Origin: a virus
Length of the DNA: 35,335 nt
Strand: one strand, 5' to 3'
IMG/VR virus record: IMGVR_UViG_3300042987_000108
Coordinates: 1-35,335 of that record
The position numbers and the translations under genes were made by a program. The notes under the pieces are model-generated. The model was not told the origin of the DNA and ran no database searches. It saw nothing but the letters and a program-made list of their open reading frames with translations. Shown piece by piece: positions 1 to 5,481 of the stretch (the first letter of the stretch is position 1; each line of letters opens with the position of its first letter).

Positions 1-84
1 ACATTTGCCGGTTTCCCGGTGCCATTCGCGCTTCCCCGCTACACGCTGCGCGTCTTGAGGCTGGCCGCCCCGGTCAAGATTTAA
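1..84 (+). CDS. 3' end of an unidentified gene cut by the left edge
   Basis: Frame 1 is open from the first base and ends at a TAA at 82-84, leaving 27 residues that finish in LRLAAPVKI. No start is visible because the gene enters from outside the window. It points the same way as the early operon but is separated from it by about 470 bases holding a terminator-like hairpin and the leftward repressor gene. I do not recognise the product. The short length means chance openness cannot be excluded; the hairpin downstream mildly supports a real gene end. Confidence 0.4.
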   Translation, partial: TFAGFPVPFALPRYTLRVLRLAAPVKI

Positions 85-138
85 GCCGTGTCTGCGCGTG
101 GTTTCCCCGACCAGACAGGCCGAGGCGTAAACGGATGT

Positions 139-167
139 TTGACACGGACGTATAGCCCGGTTAACCT
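139..167 (+). promoter_or_regulatory. Weak sigma70-like promoter candidate
   Basis: A perfect TTGACA (139-144) is followed 17 bases later by TAACCT (162-167), which keeps the three most conserved -10 positions. No coding region follows before the hairpin at 233-246, so a transcript from here would be a short RNA of roughly 80 bases. The -10 match is poor and this may be chance. Confidence 0.25.
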
Positions 168-232
168 GTCCTCTACGCCGAACTGCAATCTCAGCGTAAG
201 GCTTTCCCACAAGCCGCGTCAAGCCCCCGTTG

Positions 233-256
233 CCCCCGCTCGGGGGTTTGTCGTTT
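233..256 (+). terminator. Probable Rho-independent terminator
   Basis: CCCCC (233-237) and GGGGG (242-246) enclose a four-base GCTC loop and are followed by TTTGTCGTTT. It lies downstream of the edge-cut gene ending at 84 and just past the 3' end of the leftward repressor gene, so it could separate the two. The T-run is interrupted, so efficiency is uncertain. Confidence 0.5.
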
Positions 257-275
257 CTGGCCCCGTATAACCGCA

Positions 276-443
276 TTAGCGGCCCTGTGGGGGCTTTACT
301 AGCCCTGCCTTCAATTGCCACAGTCGGGCCGCCGGGATCGCCCCAGCGCGTACCCATTGGCTTACCGCCCCCTTCGTCACCCCGAAGGCTTTAGCCAACG
401 CCTGTTGGCTCCCGTATTTGTTCAGTAATTTCTGGATGTCCAT
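276..443 (-). CDS. Cro/C1-type helix-turn-helix repressor (small)
   Basis: This 55-residue reading frame starts at the ATG whose complement is 441-443 and ends with TAA at 276-278. Residues about 13-37 form a clear helix-turn-helix: QQALAKAFGVTKGAVSQWV, a sequence of the Cro/YdaS-like class in which the second helix (TKGAVSQWV) reads DNA. The length matches phage Cro-type proteins. It is transcribed away from the early operon, and an 18-base near-perfect dyad sits immediately upstream of its start, as expected for self-regulation. The Shine-Dalgarno is weak (CTCTTGGCT before the ATG). I infer that it represses the early promoter and its own promoter. No larger CI-type repressor or integrase was recognised, so whether it serves lysogeny or only timing is open. 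Confidence 0.8.
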   Translation of the reverse strand: MDIQKLLNKYGSQQALAKAFGVTKGAVSQWVRAGAIPAARLWQLKAGLVKPPQGR

Positions 444-450
444 AGCCAAG

Positions 451-468
451 AGTTTAGGCGCTTAAACT
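451..468. promoter_or_regulatory. Operator-like dyad next to the repressor gene
   Basis: The 18 bases AGTTTAGGCGCTTAAACT form an inverted repeat with a single mismatched pair. The core GTTTAG-N4-TTAAAC matches the dyad at 497-512 in arm sequence and in spacing. It begins eight bases upstream of the repressor start codon, so a bound dimer would block repressor expression. Function is inferred from symmetry and duplication. Confidence 0.55.
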
Positions 469-485
469 TTTTTTTGCTAGGGGTG

Positions 486-513
486 TTGACAAGGCTGTTT
501 AGTTTGCTAAACT
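486..513 (+). promoter_or_regulatory. Early promoter of the rightward operon
   Basis: TTGACA (486-491) and TAAACT (508-513) are separated by 16 bases, a good sigma70-type pair. Transcription would begin near 520 and enter the gene at 557 through an AGGAG ribosome site (547-551). The palindrome at 497-512 lies between the two boxes and reaches into the -10 box, so the promoter is very likely repressor controlled. Confidence 0.6.
497..512. promoter_or_regulatory. Operator-like dyad inside the early promoter
   Basis: GTTTAG TTTG CTAAAC is a perfect inverted repeat with six-base arms and a four-base centre. It shares arms and spacing with the dyad at 452-467, 45 bases away (about four helical turns), and overlaps the spacer and -10 box of the early promoter. 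This is the arrangement expected for the operator of the adjacent helix-turn-helix protein. Confidence 0.6.
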
Positions 514-556
514 GAACTCGTCGACAGAAACAACGCATCCACAAACAGGAGCAAAT

Positions 557-781
557 ATGAAAAAGCGTCAATACATCAGCATCACCGACCCGCGATTTGT
601 TTATGCGGGAAATCGCACAACGCCGGTAATTTTGACGCGCACTCGTAACGAGGTTGCGCAATGGCTTAAAGATGCGCGCCGTCACTCAAAGAACGCGCCG
701 AAATCAATCGCCGTAACAAAAGTTGACAACGGTTACTTGCGAACAATTTGCGGTCATTACGACATGATGGTGTCAGTTTGA
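557..781 (+). CDS. Unknown small early protein
   Basis: First gene of the rightward operon, 74 residues, with AGGAG six bases upstream of the ATG. The protein is basic, with an arginine/lysine-rich middle (TRTRNEVAQWLKDARRHSK) that could form a helix. I recognise no family. Its position directly behind the repressed early promoter is typical of host-takeover or regulatory proteins, but no function can be claimed. Confidence 0.75.
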   Translation: MKKRQYISITDPRFVYAGNRTTPVILTRTRNEVAQWLKDARRHSKNAPKSIAVTKVDNGYLRTICGHYDMMVSV

Positions 782-790
782 ATACAACAC

Positions 791-818
791 GGCGGGGACT
801 GCAAACCCGCCTCCTTTT
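791..818 (+). terminator. Hairpin with T-run between two early genes
   Basis: GGCGGG (791-796) pairs with CCCGCC (806-811) across a nine-base loop, followed by TCCTTTT. It lies in the 50-base gap between the first two early genes, directly before the AGGAG site of the second. It may be a partial terminator or attenuator that lowers expression of the downstream genes. Confidence 0.4.
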
Positions 819-831
819 AGGAGCAACAGAT

Positions 832-1131
832 ATGTCTCACACCTGTACCACGGAACTTTATCTACTCGGCACTTTGTGGGAAGTAGAGATTGAATTCTCC
901 TACGACCCTGCCGACCCTGACGTTGGCCTCGGCGAAACGGTTTACGTGGATGAGGTATGGCTGCTCGGCTACGCACCCGAGGGCGATGGCAAATACATCG
1001 CGTGCCACATTAAAGCCGACATCCAATGTATGTCCAAGGCTGATTACGAGTTGTGCGAGAACGCGGTGCATGAATACATCCGTTCGGTTGCCCGCGAAGC
1101 CTTTGACGATTCCCACTCCTACGAGGATTAA
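832..1131 (+). CDS. Unknown acidic early protein
   Basis: 99 residues starting at the ATG at 832, chosen because AGGAG (819-823) lies just upstream; a longer in-frame start at 748 overlaps the previous gene and lacks such a site. The protein is acidic and reads as a beta-strand-rich domain, with LGTLWEVEIEFSY near the start and a helical, acidic end (EAFDDSHSYED). Four cysteines are present. The pattern resembles small conserved phage early proteins, but I cannot assign a role. Confidence 0.8.
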   Translation: MSHTCTTELYLLGTLWEVEIEFSYDPADPDVGLGETVYVDEVWLLGYAPEGDGKYIACHIKADIQCMSKADYELCENAVHEYIRSVAREAFDDSHSYED

Positions 1132-1134
1132 ACC

Positions 1135-1263
1135 ATGCGAAACAGAGATCGCTTCATTATTTTATTGATTGCCATGACGGTCGTTTATTTTATGGCCGCA
1201 TACGTTGACCGATGCGATGGTGGCTGCACGACAGCCGAGGAGGTGCGTAATGGAAAACGATGA
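1135..1263 (+). CDS. Small single-pass membrane protein
   Basis: 42 residues beginning three bases after the previous stop. A short basic N-terminus (MRNRDR) is followed by one hydrophobic segment, residues about 7-23 (FIILLIAMTVVYFMAAY), and a short tail with two cysteines. The 3' end overlaps the next gene by 14 bases. The charge pattern predicts a cytoplasmic N-terminus. It could be an early membrane-acting protein such as an exclusion factor, but that is a guess. Reality is supported mainly by its fit between neighbours. Confidence 0.5.
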   Translation: MRNRDRFIILLIAMTVVYFMAAYVDRCDGGCTTAEEVRNGKR

Positions 1264-1414
1264 TAACAGTTGGTGGCATCAGCAGGATTTGGAACTACAG
1301 CAGCAAGAAGAACAAGAACGCATTGAACGATGCAACGCTGCACTCGCTGAACTGAACAGCATCATCAACGAAGAACTGACGAAGGTGGGTTATGAGCGAA
1401 TTACTAAAAATTAA
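1250..1414 (+). CDS. Small Gln/Glu-rich helical protein
   Basis: 54 residues from the ATG at 1250, which has a strong GAGGAGG site eight bases upstream; the longer frame from 1205 starts inside the preceding gene without a site. Residues 14-30 are almost all Gln and Glu, predicting a charged helix or coiled coil. The end overlaps the Sak-like gene by 23 bases, suggesting translational coupling. No family is recognised. Confidence 0.65.
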   Translation: MENDDNSWWHQQDLELQQQEEQERIERCNAALAELNSIINEELTKVGYERITKN

Positions 1415-1928
1415 CGTCAACGACCACGTTGAGAAGAAAGGCAATTTGTCTTACTTGTCGTGGGCGTGGGCATGGGCCGAGGTGCTAAAGATTGACCCGG
1501 CTGCCCGTTGGACGGCGCACGAATACAGCGACCGCCCTGCCATGTATCTGCCCGACGGCACTGCAATGGTGAAGGTCAGCGTAGAGATAAAGGGCGACAT
1601 TAAAACGTGCGTGTTGCCGGTGATGGACAATCGTAACCGAGCAATTCAGAACCCCGATGCGTTCTCAGTCAACACCGCGATCATGCGGTGCCTTGCCAAA
1701 TGCATCGCCATGTTCGGCCTTGGCTTGTACATCTACGCGGGCGAGGATTCGCCTGAGGGTGCTGCACCGCAAGTTGATCCTGATCTTGTTGCGCTGATTG
1801 CAGGTTCTGCATCGCTGGACGAACTGACCAAGTTGTTTAAGCGGCTCACCAAGGAACAGCGCATGACGCACATTGATGCGTTTACCGCCCGCAAGAAGGA
1901 ACTGAACCCGCCACCGGAGGCCGCGTGA
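1392..1928 (+). CDS. Sak-type single-strand annealing protein (DUF1071)
   Basis: 178 residues. The N-terminus contains NVNDHVEKKGNLSYLSWAWA followed by the WAEVLKIDP pattern, the hallmark of the DUF1071/SSAP_Sak family of phage recombinases. This family anneals complementary single strands during recombination-dependent replication and repair. A conserved NTAIMRCLAKCIAMFGLGLYIYAGED stretch (about residues 95-120) is also family-typical. The C-terminal third is variable and probably contacts partners. It overlaps by four bases (GTGA) with the YqaJ-type exonuclease that follows, making a classic two-component phage recombination pair in which the exonuclease produces the overhangs that this protein pairs. 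Confidence 0.88.
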   Translation: MSELLKINVNDHVEKKGNLSYLSWAWAWAEVLKIDPAARWTAHEYSDRPAMYLPDGTAMVKVSVEIKGDIKTCVLPVMDNRNRAIQNPDAFSVNTAIMRCLAKCIAMFGLGLYIYAGEDSPEGAAPQVDPDLVALIAGSASLDELTKLFKRLTKEQRMTHIDAFTARKKELNPPPEAA

Positions 1929-2575
1929 AAAAGGCAACTGTAACCGACCGATTACAGGGCGGCACGATGGAGCAGCGCACCGAGGAATGGTTCGCGGCCC
2001 GCCTTGGCAAAGTAACCGCCAGCCGCGTGGCTGACGTAGTAGCCAAGACCAAGAGCGGGTATTCGGCAAGCCGTGAAAATTACATGGCGCAGTTGATCTG
2101 CGAACGCCTTACGGGAAAGCCGACCGAGATGTTCAGCAATGCCGCGATGGAATGGGGTACGCAGACCGAGCCGCAAGCACGGGCCGCGTATAGCGCCAAG
2201 ACAGGCGAGTTGGTGGAGGAGGTGGGGTTTATCCCGCACCACGACATTCCCGGCTCTGGCGCATCCCCCGACGGTTTCGTGGGCGACGGGTTGATAGAGA
2301 TTAAATGCCCGAATACGGCTACGCATTTGGAGTACGTGCTGTCTGGTAAACCTCCTGAAAAGTACGTCACGCAAATGCAATGGCAGATGGCGGTGACGGG
2401 TGCGCCGTGGTGTGACTTTGTGTCATACGACCCACGCTTGCCGGAGCATTTGCAATTGCTAATTGTGCGTATGGCGCGTGACGCCACGCGCATCGCGGAG
2501 TTAGAGGCCGAGGTGCAGTGGTTCCTCGGTGAGTTGGAAAATAAAGTTGAGCAACTACAAAAGGTGAAATTGTGA
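1925..2575 (+). CDS. YqaJ-type viral recombinase (exonuclease)
   Basis: 216 residues from the GTG at 1925, chosen for its GGAGG site and its GTGA overlap with the upstream stop; an internal ATG at 1967 (MEQRTEEW) is an alternative. The family pattern is clear: QRTEEWFAARLGKVTASR near the start, D116 in GASPDG, the catalytic E125-x-K127 in IEIKCP, and the YVTQMQWQM helix at about 148-156. These are the PD-(D/E)XK residues of lambda-exonuclease-like nucleases, which chew double-stranded ends to give 3' overhangs. It sits directly after the Sak-like annealing protein. Confidence 0.92.
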   Translation: MKKATVTDRLQGGTMEQRTEEWFAARLGKVTASRVADVVAKTKSGYSASRENYMAQLICERLTGKPTEMFSNAAMEWGTQTEPQARAAYSAKTGELVEEVGFIPHHDIPGSGASPDGFVGDGLIEIKCPNTATHLEYVLSGKPPEKYVTQMQWQMAVTGAPWCDFVSYDPRLPEHLQLLIVRMARDATRIAELEAEVQWFLGELENKVEQLQKVKL

Positions 2576-2853
2576 ATTACGATCCAAACATGAAGGGTGT
2601 GCTGTTTAAGAACGACAAGGGCGATAACCCGAACCGTCCCGACTACCGTGGGTCATGCGTAATTAACAACGTGGACTACAACATTTCGGCATGGATAAAG
2701 GCAAGCAAGAAAACAGGCGATAAGTTTATGAGCCTGAAGATAGAGGCCAAGGGTGAGGGCAAGTTGTCGCGTGGCGGTGAGCCGCAGCGTCAACCGACCA
2801 AGAAGCCGCAGTTAAACGAGGACAATTGGGATGACCTTGACGCCCCATTCTGA
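2572..2853 (+). CDS. Putative single-stranded DNA-binding protein
   Basis: 93 residues from a GTG that overlaps the previous stop; an ATG at 2590 is an alternative. The first 60 residues look like a small beta-rich domain (GVLFKNDKG, YRGSCVINNVDYNISAWIK, KFMSLKIEAK), as in DUF736-like and other compact SSB-type folds. The end is a flexible Pro/Gln/Lys linker then NWDDLDAPF, closely resembling the acidic tail of bacterial SSB that recruits partner enzymes. The location next to an annealing protein and exonuclease agrees. The fold is inferred, not demonstrated. Confidence 0.6.
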   Translation: MNYDPNMKGVLFKNDKGDNPNRPDYRGSCVINNVDYNISAWIKASKKTGDKFMSLKIEAKGEGKLSRGGEPQRQPTKKPQLNEDNWDDLDAPF

Positions 2854-3307
2854 CTTTGAGGCAAGGTTTCGGGCGAGTCGCCCTGCTGAAATCGTAGTGG
2901 CGACTTACTTGCTAAACCTTGGGCATACGGTGACGCTCCCGCAGCGTCGGCTGCGTGCCAACTTTGCCGACCGCAAAGAATACGCCGATAAGGGCGACAT
3001 TTATGCCAGTGATAAGCGCATAGAGGTCAAGCATCTAAAGCGTGACTTTGAGTTTGGCGAGTGGCCGTTTGAGACGGCAACCATCTGCGCCAAGGCATCG
3101 TTTGACAACGCGCACCCTCGGCCTGATTGGTACTTTCTGGTCAATCACAGCATGACGGTGGCTGCTTTAGTGGACGTTAATACGACGTTTGCCGATTGGA
3201 TTGTGCGCAAACAGTTAGACCCGGCTCGGGGTTACGATTACGACGTTTACGCCGTGACGCCCGAGTATTTAGCATGGCGTTACATAGACTTTGAGGAAAA
3301 ACTGTGA
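2831..3307 (+). CDS. PD-(D/E)XK nuclease-like protein
   Basis: 158 residues, overlapping the SSB-like gene by 23 bases. A candidate active site is D56 (KGDIY) with E65-x-K67 (IEVKHLK), the spacing of PD-(D/E)XK nucleases, and a possible acidic residue E20 in an upstream helix. The remainder has short strands and a conserved-looking DWYFLVNHS segment after the core, as in restriction-type folds. It lies within the recombination set, so a role in processing DNA intermediates or branched DNA is reasonable. No specific family name can be given. Confidence 0.6.
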   Translation: MTLTPHSDFEARFRASRPAEIVVATYLLNLGHTVTLPQRRLRANFADRKEYADKGDIYASDKRIEVKHLKRDFEFGEWPFETATICAKASFDNAHPRPDWYFLVNHSMTVAALVDVNTTFADWIVRKQLDPARGYDYDVYAVTPEYLAWRYIDFEEKL

Positions 3308-3966
3308 AGGTATTTATCGGTTGGGACAGCCGCGAGGACATTGCGTATCAAGTATGCCGCAAGAGCCTGCTGAAGCACGCCTCTATTCCGTTAGACATCC
3401 AGCCCATCAAACAGTCAGAACTTCGGGAGCGTGGCCTTTACTGGCGGGAGTTTGATCCGTTGTCGTCTACGGAGTTTTCGTTTACCCGCTTCCTGACCCC
3501 ATACCTCGCCGGGTACGACGGCTGGGCTGTGTTTATGGACTGCGACTTTCTTTTGCGGGGGGATATTGCGGGACTGATGGACTACGCCGACGGGGCAAAA
3601 GCGTGCTTTGTGGTACAGCACGATTACAGGCCGTTTGAGAAGGTCAAGATGGACAACAAGGCGCAGCATCAATACCCACGAAAGAACTGGTCATCGTTCA
3701 TGTTTATGAACTGTTCGCACCCCGAGGTCAAGGCGTTGACACCCGACGTTGTGAACAGAGAAAGTGGAATGTTCCTGCACCGCCTACAATGGTTAAAGGA
3801 CGAGTCCATCGGCTCCCTACCGATAGCGTGGAACTATCTGGAAGGCTGGTACACCCGCGACCATTGCCCTAATCCGATTGCCGTGCATTTCACACGCGGT
3901 GGCCCGTGGTTTAAGGATTGGGTAGACGTTGAGTACGGCAAGGAATGGTTAGAGGCGAGTCGGTGA
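3304..3966 (+). CDS. Glycosyltransferase (GT8-like)
   Basis: 220 residues from GTG 3304, which overlaps the upstream stop. It begins with MKVFIGWDSRED, typical of phage and bacterial GT-A glycosyltransferases, and carries a D79-x-D81 motif (VFMDCDFLLRGD) for metal and nucleotide-sugar binding. The late IAVHFTRGGPWF contains the histidine often found near the C-terminus of GT8-like enzymes. It presumably transfers a sugar from a nucleotide donor in the host cytoplasm, to host surface precursors, virion protein or DNA; the acceptor is unknown. It is odd to find it between nuclease and NinB genes. Confidence 0.75.
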   Translation: MKVFIGWDSREDIAYQVCRKSLLKHASIPLDIQPIKQSELRERGLYWREFDPLSSTEFSFTRFLTPYLAGYDGWAVFMDCDFLLRGDIAGLMDYADGAKACFVVQHDYRPFEKVKMDNKAQHQYPRKNWSSFMFMNCSHPEVKALTPDVVNRESGMFLHRLQWLKDESIGSLPIAWNYLEGWYTRDHCPNPIAVHFTRGGPWFKDWVDVEYGKEWLEASR

Positions 3967-4373
3967 AACGCATCTTTCCCAAAGGCACAACGCCTGAGCA
4001 GTTAGCGACCGCTGCCGCACGCATGGTGCAGGGACTCTCGCCCAACAAAACGTGGGCGATAGAAGTCACCGAGTGGAAAAAGCCGCGCACGCAGCAGCAG
4101 AACGCCTTTCTCTGGGGCGTAGCGTACCCCGCGATCCTAGAGGGCGGCGGTGAGGCGTTGGCAGGATGGACACGCGATGACCTCCACGAATACTTCCTCG
4201 GGGAGTGCTTTGGATGGGAGACGCTGGAAGGGTTCGGACGTAAACGTATGCGACCGCTCAAACGATCCTCGGCGCTGACCAAGCAAGAGTTTAGCGATTA
4301 CTTATTGTTTTTAGAGTCGCGCTGCGCGGATATGGGCATTGTGATACCGGAGCCGGTGTATGAGCCTGCGTAA
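3963..4373 (+). CDS. NinB-like recombination protein
   Basis: 136 residues from GTG 3963, overlapping the previous stop; an earlier in-frame start at 3945 would read into the glycosyltransferase gene. The pattern of VTEWKKPRTQQQNAFLWGV, then DDLHEYFLGECFG, then SSALTKQEFSDYLLFLESRCADMGI matches the lambda NinB (Orf) family, which binds single-stranded DNA and helps load recombinases in place of host RecFOR. Length is close to the family norm. It follows the Sak/YqaJ pair and precedes a DUF1364 protein, the same partnership found in lambdoid nin regions. Confidence 0.85.
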   Translation: MKRIFPKGTTPEQLATAAARMVQGLSPNKTWAIEVTEWKKPRTQQQNAFLWGVAYPAILEGGGEALAGWTRDDLHEYFLGECFGWETLEGFGRKRMRPLKRSSALTKQEFSDYLLFLESRCADMGIVIPEPVYEPA

Positions 4374-4560
4374 AGAGGCCAAAGGCCGAGGCTGCATGGT
4401 GCGCTTGCCCGGTATCTGCAACTTCAACAGCGAAACCGTCGTGCTGGCGCACATCCGTTTGGCGGGCGTGAGCGGCATGACGCACGACGAACTACGCCTT
4501 GCTCACTTTGAGGGCATGGCCCGCACCATTGCACAACTTGAAAAAGAGGGGTTGGTGTGA
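4360..4560 (+). CDS. DUF1364-type protein, internally shortened
   Basis: 66 residues, overlapping the NinB-like gene by 14 bases. Both ends of the DUF1364 family are present: LRKEAKGRGCMVRLPGICNF and LAHIRLAGVSGM at the start, and HDELRLAHFEGMARTIAQLE at the end. From memory of the family, full proteins are about 95-100 residues and carry between these parts a cysteine/histidine segment (roughly GIKPPD, then CSxCHD) that forms a metal-binding HNH-like centre. That segment is absent here, with the frame kept, so the protein may have lost nuclease or zinc-binding activity. Family calls for the two ends are firm; the meaning of the loss is inference. Confidence 0.75.
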   Translation: MSLRKEAKGRGCMVRLPGICNFNSETVVLAHIRLAGVSGMTHDELRLAHFEGMARTIAQLEKEGLV

Positions 4561-5114
4561 GTTTTGTCGTAGACACCCCGTACACCACGGCCTACGTGCG
4601 TAACGAGTTCCTATACGACCAGCAAAACGGGCATGGCAAGTTTACGCTTTGCACCGTGTTTGGGTTTCGCGCTGAACCTGCCCGAGTGCCGATGTTCCAA
4701 GTGATGTTGGAGAACGGCGCACAATGGGCCAGAATCCCGATCCACGCCCTTTGCGCCAAACCTTGCGAACCGTTGTCGCTCAATCTGTCTGTGTGGTGGG
4801 ACTCGTTCAGCAGGCACTGCGAGGTGCGCGAGATGCAGATGCTTCGCAATCACCGCGTAGAGGCGCTGGGCCGCGATAAGGTCATGCGTGCGGGAACGTA
4901 CCTATTTAGCGTGTTCTGGGCCAATGGCGGTTGGGCAGAGGTGCCTGACCAGAGCAAGGATCACCACATCATCGCGCTAGACACCGGCCCGTGGATTGCC
5001 TACCCGAATAACCGATTGCTGTGGAAAGACCCGTCATGGATTACGGGCGACGTACCAAGGGATTGGAAGTCACCGAGTACCAATTATAGCGTGGAGGGTT
5101 TATGCGGCTCCTAA
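4557..5114 (+). CDS. Conserved phage protein of unknown function
   Basis: 185 residues from GTG 4557, overlapping the DUF1364 stop (GTGA). The sequence is rich in aromatic residues and beta-prone stretches (GKFTLCTVFGFRAEPARVPMF, SLNLSVWWDSFSRH), with a central FSVFWANGGWAEVPDQSKDHH segment and LDTGPWIAYPNNRLLW. This resembles a family of roughly 180-residue phage proteins found in early regions, without known function. Its reading frame is closed by a TAA that lies inside the next small gene. Confidence 0.75.
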   Translation: MSFVVDTPYTTAYVRNEFLYDQQNGHGKFTLCTVFGFRAEPARVPMFQVMLENGAQWARIPIHALCAKPCEPLSLNLSVWWDSFSRHCEVREMQMLRNHRVEALGRDKVMRAGTYLFSVFWANGGWAEVPDQSKDHHIIALDTGPWIAYPNNRLLWKDPSWITGDVPRDWKSPSTNYSVEGLCGS

Positions 5115-5215
5115 TGCGTTTTAAGCGGTTTTGGACGCGAATCTATGGTGAGGATTGGCGTCACGTTCCCCCGCCCGTATGGGCTTGTAAGCGCGGTGGG
5201 AGGGAATACTGGTGA
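5102..5215 (+). CDS. Small basic protein bridging two early genes
   Basis: 37 residues from the ATG at 5102, inside the end of the previous gene, to TGA 5213-5215. It starts MRLLMRFKRFWTRIYGEDWR and is rich in Arg and Trp. Support comes from its position: it overlaps the upstream gene by 13 bases and its stop overlaps the GTG of the next gene in the GTGA pattern used repeatedly in this operon. Function is unknown; a translational-coupling role is possible. Confidence 0.5.
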   Translation: MRLLMRFKRFWTRIYGEDWRHVPPPVWACKRGGREYW

Positions 5216-5409
5216 TTGATAACGACAGCCCGCCGGGGGCGTGGAAAGCCGAGTTACAGCGTGCGCCGTGGGGATACGGTCAAAGTCAGGCGCAAAAGGT
5301 ACAATTTGCGCTGGCCGAAATCCGCCAGCGTGGAATGTGGGAGATTGCCGAGGTGCTGGAGCGTGAAATTAAGACGTTACAGGCCGAGGTTGCGCATCTT
5401 AGCCGTTGA
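5212..5409 (+). CDS. Small helical protein before the tRNA
   Basis: 65 residues from GTG 5212. Residues about 28-63 form a long predicted helix or coiled coil (QKVQFALAEIRQRGMWEIAE, then EREIKTLQAEVAHL). The TGA stop at 5407-5409 is also the first three bases of the tRNA-Gln, so the gene runs directly into the tRNA. This is the last protein gene of the rightward unit. No family is recognised. Confidence 0.65.
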   Translation: MIDNDSPPGAWKAELQRAPWGYGQSQAQKVQFALAEIRQRGMWEIAEVLEREIKTLQAEVAHLSR

Positions 5410-5481
5410 GGGATCGACTAACTGGCAAGTCACCAGACTTTGACTCTGGCAATGGTAGTTCGACCCTACCTCCCTCAGCCA
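5407..5481 (+). tRNA. tRNA-Gln (anticodon TTG)
   Basis: A complete cloverleaf can be drawn. The acceptor TGAGGGA (5407-5413) pairs with TCCCTCA (5471-5477), followed by G and an encoded CCA. The D arm is GACT...AGTC with GG in its loop, the anticodon arm CCAGA CTTTGAC TCTGG shows TTG at the anticodon position, and the T arm is GGTAG TTCGACC CTACC. Total 75 bases. The anticodon reads CAA (and by wobble CAG), so it charges glutamine. Its first three bases double as the stop codon of the upstream gene, so processing of the tRNA would cut the end of that message. Confidence 0.95.

Noticed and set aside
113-179. Crossing complements (ACAGG/CCTGT and GGCGTA/TACGCC) that would form a pseudoknot
   Set aside because: The stems are only five and six pairs long over 65 bases and could easily arise by chance; nothing else supports a structured RNA.
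88-270. Rightward 60-codon frame between the left-edge gene and the repressor
   Set aside because: No ribosome site, low-complexity mixture of residues, and it runs through the terminator hairpin.
748-831. Upstream extension of the second early gene
   Set aside because: The AGGAG site at 819-823 marks the ATG at 832, and the extension would cross the hairpin and overlap the previous gene.
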